DNA of 64,000 nucleotides from Cryptomeria japonica (lineage: Eukaryota > Streptophyta > Pinopsida > Cupressales > Cupressaceae), in NCBI RefSeq assembly GCF_030272615.1, contig NC_081414.1:817542396-817606395 (forward strand). The letters are read 5' to 3'. Position numbers and translations under genes: made by a program. The notes beneath the pieces are model-generated. The model had not been told where the DNA came from. It did not search any database and worked only from the letters and a program-made list of their open reading frames with translations. Below are positions 1-12,705 of this stretch, one piece after another; position 1 is the first letter of the stretch, and the number at the start of each line of letters is the position of its first letter.

Positions 1-773
1 TTGTTTATTCCACTTATTTACATCTTCTCTAGTAATTCTAACATCGATATTAATATAATTTTTTTTATTAATATTTAATGATACTTCCATATCAACTAAT
101 TTAAAGGAGTGATATTAAAGTAACTAGCAATATAATATAATATTCAATACTATGTTAACCACATGATTAATTGGTAATTTTAAGGATGGACCTTTTACTT
201 TCACAATTTTAAGAAGTATAGAAAATCAAATAGTCTCTCTATTGTATAAAAAATAAAATAAAATAAAATTTAGTCAATAATAATCTTTAATTTATATTAG
301 CATAATACCTCCTTTATATTTATGTATAGAGTTATAAAAGAGAAAGGAAATGCCTATGATTGTGTCCCTATTTCACCGTAGTGGGTGGCAGCCGACAAGA
401 GAACTGTATGGGGTATGAGGCCCTAGAAAGGGTTGTGTACCCTCCTTTATAGATTTATATAATTTTTTTTTAGTCAAACTATGAAGACTTTGTGCATTCA
501 TGTAGGCAAGGCCATCTACGATGAGCCCCTGAGACTTTATGTCTAGCTCTTAGGTTTGTTGTATGATTGATCCATTTAAATTAATGATATGATTTATCTT
601 GATGATTATGCATCTAACCTTTGATACATTTTGTATTGTACATCTAGTTGTGTAAATAGGTATGTAGGTACATGTATCAAGGTGCAATGTTTACTATACA
701 AAAAGTGAACTCGGATAGGAAATGCCATTTTTGTTAATTGAGTATTGTTATAAGCTATTGTTCCAATTAGATT
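1..773. other. AT-rich flank, no gene recognised
   Basis: No open frame of useful length or known domain is visible here. A slightly more GC-rich patch around 350-450 sits in otherwise AT-rich DNA and could be an old mobile-element remnant, but I cannot place it. The last five bases (769-773, agatt) are the left target duplication of the element that follows. Confidence 0.5.
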
Positions 774-3700
774 TGTAGTACCCCTACCGTAATCGATTTC
801 TAACCTTGGTTTAATCTTGATTAGTTTATCGTAATATTATGTTATAGTCAGATGTTTGAATTAACGCATAGCTATTGATGTGGTTTCTCACTAGTTGTAT
901 GCTAGTTGTTAGTGTTCTTATTTCGTGGTATTCATCGGGCTAACGCATTCACTAAGTTATTATATATGTATGCATGTATGATCGTTGGTTGCAGGAGATT
1001 TCAGGTACGAAGTCGCATGAGTGCGAGGTTCGTCGTCACCTAGTTTTACAGGTATGAGCATACCCTTGTTAATCCCTAGAGTCGGATTAGGTGGTCGTGA
1101 GACCCTAGTTGACCTTCGTCGTGCTCTAGCAAGCATCGCCAGTCATCGTCGGTAATCCCTTCTTGCTTGGGTTTGTGAGTCATATGTTTGGTTGACCTTC
1201 TCGGTTTGCATGCCTGGTGTGTTTGGTTAATTGATGAATTAGTCCTTAGTAATTTCTTGATTAAATATGCATTTGTGCATTGAAGATTAATGGATAAAAT
1301 TGATTGAGAATTCGTTATGCGATTTTCGTTGTTAATGAATTGCCTGTTTTAAATTGGGAGTAGATTCGATTTTAATGTCTGTTTTTGAATATTAATGCAT
1401 TTATATATGCTGTTGAAAAGAACGTTTTAGATTTTATCGCCATAGAGTTAATTGTGTTCTGTTGGCTTATTTGAATTGAAAGGTTAAATTTGATTATATG
1501 AGAAATTGAATTTTGAATTAAAAAGCAAGTTAATTTGTTGCTAGTTGAAAAGAATTAATTTTTGAGAGTTATTTTGAAATAAAGATTTTTATTCCAAAAA
1601 TAGAGTTTTGGGTCAACTCTTCCATATAACCCAAATATGGACAAATTTGGAAAGGAGGTTGGTTGGAAAGAAATTAAGGAGGTTTTGGGAAGAAACGATG
1701 CTGGATCTGGCAGGTGGGCTCTCCCTCAGCCATACCCGGAATGCGAATTAAGGTAGGATTCTGAACTGGTTATTGGAAATCAATATGATTGTTCATATGA
1801 ATTTGGCTGGAAATTTTAATGGAGATGTGTATTTTTCCCCCTTGCTGTTGAGTGTTTGAAACCCCATTGTGTTTGGGAAGTTGGAATTTTTATCAAACCC
1901 CTCTGCTGGGCGTTTATGGTAATTTTCGGACTGTGTATTTTTGTTAAAAAATAAAAATAAAAATTAATTGTTTTACCCCCCCCACCCCTGTGCGTTTTTA
2001 TCTATTTACCGAACTGTGTGTTCCTATTTTTAAATTTAAAACGTATTGGGTTTTATGGACTGGGCGTTTAATTGTTTTGGGGCGAACTGGTTGTTGGGGT
2101 TTTGTTTTTGTAAAACCATTGTTTGGGGTTGGAGGGCGGGGAGCGGAGCTCCCCCGCTCCTCCTCCCCTCTCCCCTCCCTCGCATGTCCACCGTTTTCCG
2201 CTCGCCCTTGTTTCCCTTGCTCCCCGCGAAGCCTGGTTCTCCGATGGTGGGTGCGGTCGTGGCGGTTGCGGCTCACGGCGGTGGCCGCAGGGCGCCGCGG
2301 CACCTGCGGGCACCACCGCGAGCGCCGCCCACGCCCTTGCCCTGCGGCTAGGGTTAGGGCACGGCCCTCGCCGCGTTCAATGCGTGTTTTTTTTTTTTAA
2401 ATGCTTTTCCTTTTTATAAAAGAGCTTAGTTTTAATTAAATGCATTTCTTTGTTTAAACGTAGTTGTTTTAAACGAAGTTTTAAATGCGTATTCAATGTA
2501 ATGTTTAGTATAAAAAAAAAAAGGGAAGAAAAACATATGATATTTATATCATTTAAAGGAGAGTAATTTTAATGTTGAGTTTAATTAGTTTTAATCTGGA
2601 TTAGGGTGGCATATAGTGGTAAATGATAATTAGATATGGATTTATCTTATAATGGGTTTATAAGTGAATTAATTATTCAATCCCATTTCTCGACTTATGC
2701 TCCTTTCCTGGTTAAGTTTTAAAACTGTTGATTTTCACAATTGAATATTGTTGCTTATATTCTGATTGATCTTGTGCTAGTAAATTGTACCTCCCCTTCT
2801 AGCTGATTAGGGAAGATGGCTATTTGTTGTAGTATTGTTTAAAAATAATAGAGAATAATATGTTATTGGAAGATCGTTGAAATATGAATCTGTAGAGATT
2901 GAATTTAGACCAGTATGGCTATGATGTTTTGTTGGAGATTGAATATCTTATTTTAATTGATAGATTAATGGTTGTCTGAATTTTATTTATATGAATTTGG
3001 TTTAAAACCCATTAGGGCTTAAATTGCCTGTTCAATGCTTGAACCTTAGGAGTTAGAAAACCAAGAACAAATTATCCCTTGATGAGGTAGATAACTGTAA
3101 GTTGTTTCAGATCTTGTAGAAAACTCGATCGATTTTAATGTTTAAATCAATTTGAGGAAATATTGTCCTTCCTGATTATTGTCTTGCGAGTTGAATTACT
3201 GTATTCGCTTTAATTTATGAAATGGCATGTTTTGCTTGTTTAAAAGGACCCTGTCGTATGGATGATTTGGTGTTCCTGTTTCAGTCCTCGAATTTTGAGT
3301 TGACTATGGATTGTGATGTTGACTTAGTTGGTTATATCCTATTTGAGTGAGTCGAATAATGATTCGTGGCTAACCTTAGTTGTCAGGTCTCTAGTTAGAG
3401 TACCGTCAGTAAGTGATTACCCTTGAGTCGTGTTTGACCGGATGATTGTATCTCTCTTCTTGAACTCCGTTCGTCTTACCATGTGTATTCCGTGGTTTGA
3501 GTTCGTCTGAGTTAGTCTAGTGTCGTATGGGAAAGTGGCTTTCGATTGGGGGCCGCGCCCAAAGTGGCTGCTGGATAACCCGTCGAAAGTGAGTCTAATA
3601 AGTGATAACCTAAGTAGATTAGAAAATAATTTATAAATAAGATAATGTGCCTCACACATGGGACGAGTGCTAGCATAGACTCGACATGCTGTGAGAAGGC

Positions 3701-4926
3701 CTGAAATGGCAAACCACCTTCCTTGTCTTCACGAGAGGATGTGTGGGTCCACATGAGGCTTGGATGGGCCGGAAGTTCGGATTAGGTTGCCAGGGTTACC
3801 AGTGTATGGGCCGGGACCTATGAAGACTTGCCATGGTATCCATACCAGGTGGTGTGATGACACTTGTCCCTACGTTCGCTAGTGTGTTGTCGTCTTGTCC
3901 TTTTTTGAGTACCTTTGTGAGTCGTCCTTTGTCGTTGCCCTTGTGAGTATCGGTTTCATGTTAGTCCCTTGGGTGGTGATGGTTCAGTTTTATGGATGCT
4001 CTCATGGACTCTTATGATATTAGCTTTGATTATGTTCAGCTGGATCCTGTTCCTTGTAAGGATCGTTTATGTATTTATTGACCGGTGTGGTCGTTTGTAT
4101 ATTGTTTATGTATCGCCTTGATGGCTGGATTGTATGGTGTAACCTCTTATTCTCTTAACTTTATTATTTATCCGAGGGGGTCTTGCAGTTGAGCAGACCC
4201 GGAGATGTAGCCCTTTAGGGGTGAACTCCGAGATCATTATGGTGTTATGTGGTGTATTCTCTTATGTTTCCTTTATTCAGCTTTATCATGTATGATTGAT
4301 TTATGTTAGAATGGTTAAGTGGATAATGGAATTAACTCTAAATGCTTATATTCAGTTCTATCTTGAATCCATGTGGATCGAATGCATATTTGGTTGAGAT
4401 GCGATTTATCGTAATGCATGTGTGAAATCGTCCTTTAAATGTAATAAGTTGGAATATGGAATAATGTATCTTAGAGTAATAATTATACTCAGTGGTTGTT
4501 AAGGAATTTAAATATGCTTGGAAAGATCTCTTATGTTATGATTAAATCCTAGTGTATTAGAATGTTCGATGTGTGATTTGTAATTTTAAATGAAAAGCTT
4601 GAATGAAGACTATGAATGGTTCTTAATGGATGAATCTTTATTGTGATTTATAATTCCATCTGTTGAAGAAATTATCCTGATTTTGAATTATCTCGTTATT
4701 AAGGTATTCAGTTTTTGGATTAATTGTGTGAGTAAAGTGTATTGTGAAAATTTAAGTAATCTCCTTGGGAAACTCTTTAGGAGTTAGTTGAAGTCTTCCG
4801 CTATGTAATCTGAATCTTTGTTATCTTGTTGCATCTTATGTGTTGTATCTTTAAAAAAAAAAAAATTTGCACTCTATTCTTGTAATTTTGGCTTATCCCT
4901 TCGGGGTTTCCTGGCGGGGCATTACA
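774..4926 (+). repeat. 5' LTR of LARD-A copy 1
   Basis: The LTR runs from TGTAGTACCCC to GGGGCATTACA. Inside it are an ATATAA box at about 1624, a GTAGGAT splice-donor-like site at 1753, a GC-rich island at about 2120-2375 and a short CCC-TTCG-GGG hairpin at 4897-4906. The short open frames in the GC island (about 60-136 codons, both strands) are not genes: they appear in overlapping frames and have no recognisable domain. Confidence 0.93.
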
Positions 4927-4928
4927 TT

Positions 4929-4940
4929 TGGTATCAGAGC
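4929..4940 (+). other. Primer binding site (initiator tRNA-Met type)
   Basis: TGGTATCAGAGC begins three bases after the 5' LTR. It is the standard plant primer site complementary to the 3' end of initiator methionine tRNA, and is where minus-strand synthesis would start. Confidence 0.92.
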
Positions 4941-7900
4941 CCATGTTGCAAACATTGGGATCTCTGGTGTCACGTGTGCCCTCTATTTGTGTGAGGAGTA
5001 TCGACCTTATGTGTATGCTTGTCCTCCTTTTGCATGTGAGTGATTGAGCAGACCTTAGCTAGTGTGTAACATGTATGTTCACACCTTGTTTTCGCCTTCT
5101 TGATGTTGGTGTTTGAGTGCTTATTTGTGCATTGTTTGCTTATGGATGTCTTGGTCTACGATTACTCTTATTCTGAAAGAGAGTCGTATGTACCTTCCCT
5201 TATTGAGTGTTGAACTCTTTAGACCAATCCATTTGGGTCGGTCCGTGCTTGTCTTGAATTTGAAAGTGCGAATTGTGTTTGTTTAAGATTATGATTTAGC
5301 TCAATGTTGTCCACTTGAGGGACTAATATGGCAATTATTGAATGCTTACTTTGTAGAAAATTAAATGATCATCACCATTCCTCTCTTCTTCCTGGAAATT
5401 AAATGATTAAGATATGTGTAATTATCTTTGATTTGAGTTTCTTGTTTGAAAGAGAAAAGGGTGTGACTTCTTGAACCCTTGTGTGAGCCTTATGTCGCTC
5501 ATGTTTTTAGATTATTAAAAGGGCTATGGGTTTTAAAAAATTTATTTTGGGTGAATGGGAGAAAACTGTATATGTACGTTTAAAAGAATTCTCCATGTGT
5601 GTTTCGTAGGAGTAGCATGATTAAATTCTACCTTAGTAAGGTGCATTTCTATGCGAATAGTTGAATTATGTGAAACTGCTTGGTTTGTAAAAGTGTTAAA
5701 AAAAAAAGAGCATGTTATTGTAGCTTCGAGAGAATATTAATGTGTTTTCCGAAAGATTGTTTTATGTGTTTCATTAAACCAGTTTGATTTAAGATATATT
5801 TTAGCAAATGCTCCATTGAACTCGCTTTTGGGTATATGAAATTACCTTAATATGTTTAGAAAGTGCGAATGAAAGGCTTGTTTGATGTGCATGCATTAAT
5901 ATGTTTTATTTGGGTAATAGCTCTTTGCGTATCTTTGATCGTAATGTGATCTTCTCTAATAGGTTGCAGATTGTGACATGGGTCTATATTGTATATTATA
6001 CGCAAGTGTTCTTAAGAGGTCTTGCATTATCGAAAAGATTGCCTGTCTTGATCTCTGCTTGTTTGGAAGACTAGAACCTCCTGTTGCAACCATAATTATT
6101 GGAAATGTTTTGTTAGGCTAATTGTCATCCTTCTTAATTGATAGTGAAATGAAAACCGTATAATTGAAATGATGGGCTTATAGTGAGAAATTTAATAATG
6201 TAGCGTGATCTTGTTTGATCTTGCGTGTTTTGTAGGAAATAGTTTGGTTATCAAACTCTCTTCCCTTCTCTTTGCCTAATCATAAGATTTTAGAAATGGT
6301 ATTAAGAGTGCATTGATTTAAATAGAATGTTTATAACACATGTGAAATTGTACTATTGCATTTTGGGCTTCATAGTGATAGATGAAAGTCTTAAGCTTTA
6401 GAAATGAATTTGCTTAGCTAGTAATTTAATTATGAATGCTTAGTGAGATTCGAGAAAGATATAGGAATGATGTTATTTCCTTATGTAATTGTGAATTGTT
6501 AATAATTTTAGTACTTGGATCTAGAGTAAACTTGATTCAGTTATTTATATAGAAAGCATAATTGAAATCTTCCTTGTATAGATGTTAGCGTACTGAAAAG
6601 TACTCCCCGTAAATGTGACTAAACCAGTACTGGTGTAATTGTGTGTATTGTAAGAAACCAGTGCGTATTCTATGTGCCCATGGATTGGTGAAGTAATCAA
6701 CCATGTAGGATATGTTGTTTTTGAGTATGGGAAACCATACTGTTTATGTGATGTTGCTTATTTGTTCCCTACTGAGTACCAAACCTCGGGTTGTGGGTAA
6801 CTCGGTATGTTAAGGGGTAGTATTCAAAGCGACCGTTCCTTGAATAGTATGGATTGGCGTACGAGTAATGTCGGCGCGAAGCGACTTTAGCTTCTCTACT
6901 TCGAGGAATGATATAGTTGTACTTCTAAACTGTATCAAAGGTGTACTCAATACTTTCCCTTTGATGAACCTATGTATAGGTTTATGTGTGTCAGCCTATT
7001 CCTCTTCCTCATTGAGCAGTTTGGATGGTAATTCTTATGTATAGTGATGATATGATTTGGAGGATCCTTTGCCTTGTCTTCATGAAAGGTAGGTTTATTC
7101 ACATGTGCTGCCAGTTAGTATGTGTTGGTGGGCATGTGGGTGGACCATAGTCATGTATACCTCTGACTTACGGCGAGTATCCTTCTAGATACGTCGCTAT
7201 GCGGGATGTGACCTGTGCGTGCTTTTTCCGCGAGGTGCACTACCATGCGGGATACGTCCATTGTGTGTTTTCTCCACTTGGGGTATTGCCATGCCACGTG
7301 ACGACGTGATGCGGGGTGATGTCGAGGTGCACACCGCCATGCCATGTGGATAGTGTGACTATGTCGCACCACATGATGAGCTACTGCAATAGCTAGTCAA
7401 TTGTTCCTTCCTTCCTCGTTGGTGGCTAGATGCTAGTCACACAGTGCTGTTATGTGCAGTTGTGATATTCTTTATATTTCTTTGGGGATCAGCAATTTAT
7501 TTTACCTTGACTTTGAAGGTTTGGCCACGATCTTGTGATCTTTTGCACTTTGATTTGGTGTTGAAATTCTGGATTATTTTCTTACCTTATTGTTGGAATT
7601 GGTGATTTATTATCTTTATTCATCTGTACTTTGGTGGCTGAACTGGTTTATCCTTGTTGTTTTCGTATGCTGGTCTTGTGTTGCAATGTGAATTCCTCTC
7701 CAAGAACGTAGGAGATGGGCTTGGATGAGTGTATACGAGGAAGTAGACGCAAGGAACCTTGAGGATGGGGGTATGTGAGGCTGTGATGCAGCTAGTATCC
7801 ACTACCTACCTATGTGTGGTGACTATCTCTTGGAGGCTAACCACCTTGCACAACAAGGGATATTCACAAAGGTCTTGTATGGAAGGTAGCACCGCTATGG

Positions 7901-8539
7901 TGTGCCTAGCACCATCAAGCCTTTGAGTGAGATATTGGATTTTTTCTGATCATATTGTTGTTCTGAGATCAGGCATTGAGATGCTGATCGTGCATGTTAT
8001 CCTTGACTGAGCATTAGACATGCTCACATGTGGCCTTTTCTGTTATGCATTCTAGTTATGTGGATGGTTATTATTTGTATCATGGAGTAAATTGTGTTAA
8101 CTTGTCACTATGTTATGGGACATAGTCTTTGGAAAGGTTTTCTTATACCTGGCAAGTGTGATCAATTGAGTTATTTATGTTGCTCTTATTTCATGAAAGC
8201 TATTTTGGTTGTAGAAACTGATATTTTGAGCTAGTTCTATGTTATTAAATCTTATGATAAAGATGGATTGGTAAAGGAAATTGATCATTATGGCATGTTG
8301 GCTTGTTATTTTTGGTTGATGATTATAGTAAGTGTTGTTTACCTCTTTGTAATGCTTTAATTTGGTGTAATGAAAGGAAGAAAATTCTTATTTCTCTGCT
8401 ATGATGGTGGATAATTCCTAGAATATTTTATGGAAATTTTTCAATGTGCAATTTGATCTTTGTTGAATGAGTTTCAGGGCTGATGTGTACGACATGTTCT
8501 CCATCTAGCCTTACGACTTCCAGGAGTAAGTCGGAACCT

Positions 8540-8551
8540 AGGGGGGGAGAA
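8540..8551 (+). other. Polypurine tract of LARD-A copy 1
   Basis: AGGGGGGGAGAA directly abuts the TG of the 3' LTR, the expected position of the plus-strand primer. The same tract occurs at 47229-47240 and, reversed, at 62594-62605. Confidence 0.93.
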
Positions 8552-11500
8552 TGTAGTACCCCTACCGTAATCGATTTCTAACCTTGGTTTAATCTTGATT
8601 AGTTTATCGTAATATTATGTTATAGTCAGATGTTTGAATTAACGCATAGCTATTGATGTGGTTTCTCACTAGTTGTATGCTAGTTGTTAGTGTTCTTATT
8701 TCGTGGTATTCATCGGGCTAACACATTCACTAAGTTATTATATATGTATGCATGTATGATCATTGGTTGCAGGAGATTTCAAGTACGAAGTCGCATGAGT
8801 GCGAGGTTCATCGTCACCTAGTTTTACAGGTATGAGCATACCCTTGTTAATCCCTAGAGTCGGATTAGGTGGTCGTGAGACCCTAGTTGACCTTCATCGT
8901 GCTCTAGCAAGCATCGCCAGTCGTCGTCGGTAATCCCTTCTTGCTTGGGTTTGCGAGTCGTCTGTTTGGTTGACCTTCTCGGTTTGCGTGCCTGGTGTGT
9001 TTGGTTAATTGATGAATTAGTCCTTAGTAATTTCTTGATTAAATATGCATTTGTGCATTGAAGATTAATGGATAAAATTGATTGAGAATTCGTTATGCGA
9101 TTTTCGTTGTTAATGAATTGCCTGTTTTAAATTGGGAGTAGATTCGATTTTAATGTCTGTTTTTGAATATTAATGCATTTATATATGCTGTTGAAAAGAA
9201 CGTTTTAGATTTTATCGCCATAGAGTTAATTGTGTTCTGTTGGCTTATTTGAATTGAAAGGTTAAATTTGATTATATGAGAAATTGAATTTTGAATTAAA
9301 AAGCAAGTTAATTTGTTGCTAGTTGAAAAGAATTAATTTTTGAGAGTTATTTTGAAATAAAGATTTTTATTCCAAAAATAGAGTTTTGGGTCAACTCTTC
9401 CATATAACCCAAATATGGACAAATTTGGAAAGGAGGTTGGTTGGAAAGAAATTAAGGAGGTTTTGGGAAGAAACGATGCTGGATCTGGCAGGTGGGCTCT
9501 CCCTCAGCCATACCCGGAATGCGAATTAAGGTAGGATTCTGAACTGGTTATTGGAAATCAATATGATTGTTCATATGAATTTGGCTGGAAATTTTAATGG
9601 AGATGTGTATTTTTCCCCCTTGCTGTTGAGTGTTTGAAACCCCATTGTGTTTGGGAAGTTGGAATTTTTATCAAACCCCTCTGCTGGGCGTTTATGGTAA
9701 TTTTCGGACTGTGTATTTTTGTTAAAAAATAAAAATAAAAATTAATTGTTTTACCCCCCCCACCCCTGTGCGTTTTTATCTATTTACCGAACTGTGTGTT
9801 CCTATTTTTAAATTTAAAACGTATTGGGTTTTATGGACTGGGCGTTTAATTTTTTTGGGGCGAACTGGTTGTTGGGGTTTTGTTTTTGTAAAACCATTGT
9901 TTGGGGTTGGAGGGCGGGGAGCGGAGCTCCCCCGCTCCTCCTCCCCTCTCCCCTCCCTCGCATGTCCACCGTTTTCCGCTCGCCCTTGTTTCCCTTGCTC
10001 CCCGCGAAGCCTGGTTCTCCGATGGTGGGTGCGGCCGTGGCGGTTGCGGCTCACGGCGGTGGCCGCAGGGCGCCGCGGCACCTGCGGGCACCACCGCGAG
10101 CGCCGCCCACGCCCTTGCCCTGCGGCTAGGGTTAGGGCACGGCCCTCGCCGCGTTCAATGCGTGTTTTTTTTTTTTAAATGCTTTTCCTTTTTATAAAAG
10201 AGCTTAGTTTTAATTAAATGCATTTCTTTGTTTAAACGTAGTTGTTTTAAACGAAGTTTTAAATGCGTATTCAATGTAATGTTTAGTATAAAAAAAAAAA
10301 GGGAAGAAAAACATATGATATTTATATCATTTAAAGGAGAGTAATTTTAATGTTGAGTTTAATTAGTTTTAATCTGGATTAGGGTGGCATATAGTGGTAA
10401 ATGATAATTAGATATGGATTTATCTTATAATGGGTTTATAAGTGAATTAATTATTCAATCCCATTTCTCGACTTATGCTCCTTTCCTGGTTAAGTTTTAA
10501 AACTGTTGATTTTCACAATTGAATATTGTTGCTTATATTCTGATTGATCTTGTGCTAGTAAATTGTACCTCCCCTTCTAGCTGATTAGGGAAGATGGCTA
10601 TTTGTTGTAGTATTGTTTAAAAATAATAGAGAATAATATGTTATTGGAAGATCGTTGAAATATGAATCTGTAGAGATTGAATTTAGACCAGTATGGCTAT
10701 GATGTTTTGTTGGAGATTGAATATCTTATTTTAATTGATAGATTAATGGTTGTCTGAATTTTATTTATATGAATTTGGTTTAAAACCCATTAGGGCTTAA
10801 ATTGCCTGTTCAATGCTTGAACCTTAGGAGTTAGAAAACCAAGAACAAATTATCCCTTGATGAGGTAGATAACTGTAAGTTGTTTCAGATCTTGTAGAAA
10901 ACTTGATCGATTTTAATGTTTAAATCAATTTGAGGAAATATTGTCCTTCCTGATTATTGTCTTGCGAGTTGAATTACTGTATTCGCTTTAATTTATGAAA
11001 TGGCATGTTTTGCTTGTTTAAAAGGACCCTGTCGTATGGATGATTTGGTGTTCCTGTTTCAGTCCTCGAATTTTGAGTTGACTATGGATTGTGATGTTGA
11101 CTTAGTTGGTTATATCCTATTTGAGTGAGTCGAATAATGATTCGTGGCTAACCTTAGTTGTCAGGTCTCTAGTTAGAGTACCGTCAGTAAGTGATTACCC
11201 TTGAGTCGTGTTTGACCGGATGATTGTATCTCTCTTCTTGAACTCCGTTCGTCTTACCATGTGTATTCTGTGGTTTGAGTTCGTCTGAGTTAGTCTAGTG
11301 TCGTATGGGAAAGTGGCTTTCGATTGGGGGCCGCACCCAAAGTGGCTGCTGGATAACCCGTCGAAAGTGAGTCTAATAAGTGATAACCTAAGTAGATTAG
11401 AAAATAATTTATAAATAAGATAATGTGCCTCACACATGGGACGAGTGCTAGCATAGACTCGACATGCTGTGAGAAGGCCTGAAATGGCAAACCACCTTCC

Positions 11501-12705
11501 TTGTCTTCACGAGAGGATGTGTGGTTCCACATGAGGCTTGGATGGGCCAGAAGTTCGGATTAGGTTGCCAGGGTTACTAGTGTATGGGCCGGGACCTATG
11601 AAGACTTGCCATGGTATCCATACCAGGTGGTGTGATGACACTTGTCCCTACGTTCGCTAGTGTGTTGTCGTCTTGTCCTTTTTTGAGTACCTTTGTGAGT
11701 CGTCCTTTGTCATTGCCCTTGTGAGTATCAGTTTCATGTTAGTCCCTTGGGTGGTGATGGTTCAGTTTTATGGATGCTCTCATGGACTCTTATGATATTA
11801 GCTTTGATTATGTTCAGCTGGATCCTGTTCCTTGTAAGGATCGTTTATGTATTTATTGACCGGTGTGGTCGTTTGTATATTGTTTATGTATCGCCTTGAT
11901 GGCTGGATTGTATGGTGTAACTTCTTATTCTCTTAACTTTATTATCTATCCGAGGGGGTCTTGCAGTTGAGTAGACCCGGAGATGTAGCCCTTTAGGGGT
12001 GAACTCCGAGATCATTATGGTGTTATGTGGTGTATTCTCTTATGTTTCCTTTATTCAGCTTTATCATGTATGATTAATTTATGTTAGAATGGTTAAGTGG
12101 ATAATGGAATTAACTCTAAATGCTTATATTCAGTTCTATCTTGAATGCCATGTGGATCGAATGCATATTTGGTTGAGATGTGATTTATTGTAATGCATGT
12201 GTGAAATCGTCCTTTAAATGTAATAAGTTGGAATATAGAATAATGTATCTTAGAGTAATAATTATACTCAGTGGTTGTTAAGGAATTTAAATATGCTTGG
12301 AAAGATCTCTTATGTTATGATTAAATCCTAGTGTATTAGAATGTTCGATGTGTGATTTGTAATTTTAAATGAAAAGCTTGAATGAAGACTATGAATGGTT
12401 CTTAATGGATGAATCTTTATTGTGATTTATAATTCCATCTGTTGAAGAAATTATCCTGATTTTGAATTATCTCGTTATTAAGGTATTCAGTTTTTGGATT
12501 AATTGTGTGAGTAAAGTGTATTGTGAAAATTTAAGTAATCTTGTTGGGAAACTCTTTAGGAGTTAGTTGAAGTCTTCCGCTATGTAATCTGAATCTTTGT
12601 TATCTTGTTGCATCTTATGTGTTGTAACTTTAAAAAAAATAAATTTTGCACTCTATTCTTGTAATTTTGGCTTATCCCTTCGGGGTTTCCTGGCGGGGCA
12701 TTACA
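8552..12705 (+). repeat. 3' LTR of LARD-A copy 1
   Basis: This is a direct repeat of 774-4926, about 99% identical by eye. Most differences are transitions such as CG to CA or TG, as expected from methyl-cytosine deamination. The GC island lies at about 9898-10153 and the CCC-TTCG-GGG hairpin at 12676-12685. The right target duplication agatt follows at 12706-12710. Confidence 0.93.

Larger units (their letters stand above)
4927..8551 (+). other. Non-coding internal domain of LARD-A copy 1
   Basis: This 3.6 kb stretch between the LTRs has no ORF above about 73 codons and no retrotransposon protein motif. It closely matches the internal domain of copy 2 (43549-47240) and the reverse complement of the part of copy 3 in this window. 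A degenerate GC-richer stretch at about 7165-7370 repeats catgcggg and ccatgcca motifs and is about 75 bp shorter here than in copy 2. Confidence 0.85.
774..12705 (+). mobile_element. Complete non-autonomous long-LTR retrotransposon (LARD-A copy 1)
   Basis: Two near-identical direct repeats of about 4.15 kb (774-4926 and 8552-12705) flank a 3.6 kb internal domain. The LTRs open with TGTAGTACCCC and close with GGGGCATTACA, giving an imperfect inverted repeat. A primer binding site TGGTATCAGAGC starts three bases inside, and a G-rich polypurine tract abuts the 3' LTR. Five-base duplications agatt lie at 769-773 and 12706-12710. No gag, protease, reverse transcriptase or integrase is readable in any frame, so mobilisation must depend on another element's proteins. 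LTR and internal lengths fit the large retrotransposon derivative (LARD) class first described in Triticeae. About thirty differences between the two LTRs were noted by eye, mostly C/T and G/A transitions, so insertion was fairly recent. Confidence 0.93.

Noticed and set aside
1990-2419. Overlapping frames of 80-136 codons on both strands in the GC island, repeated in other copies (9768-10197, 17077-17427, 40781-41051, 48622-48957, 60823-61267)
   Set aside because: They overlap in several frames and strands, follow from high GC content with few stops, have no domain, and diverge in length between copies.
3417-3754. 80-codon minus-strand frames repeated at 11195, 42066, 49972 and elsewhere
   Set aside because: They recur only because the LTR recurs. 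There is no domain, and in the solo LTR and copy 3 the frames are broken.
4929-4940. A tRNA gene fragment
   Set aside because: Only the primer-binding complement is present; no cloverleaf surrounds it.
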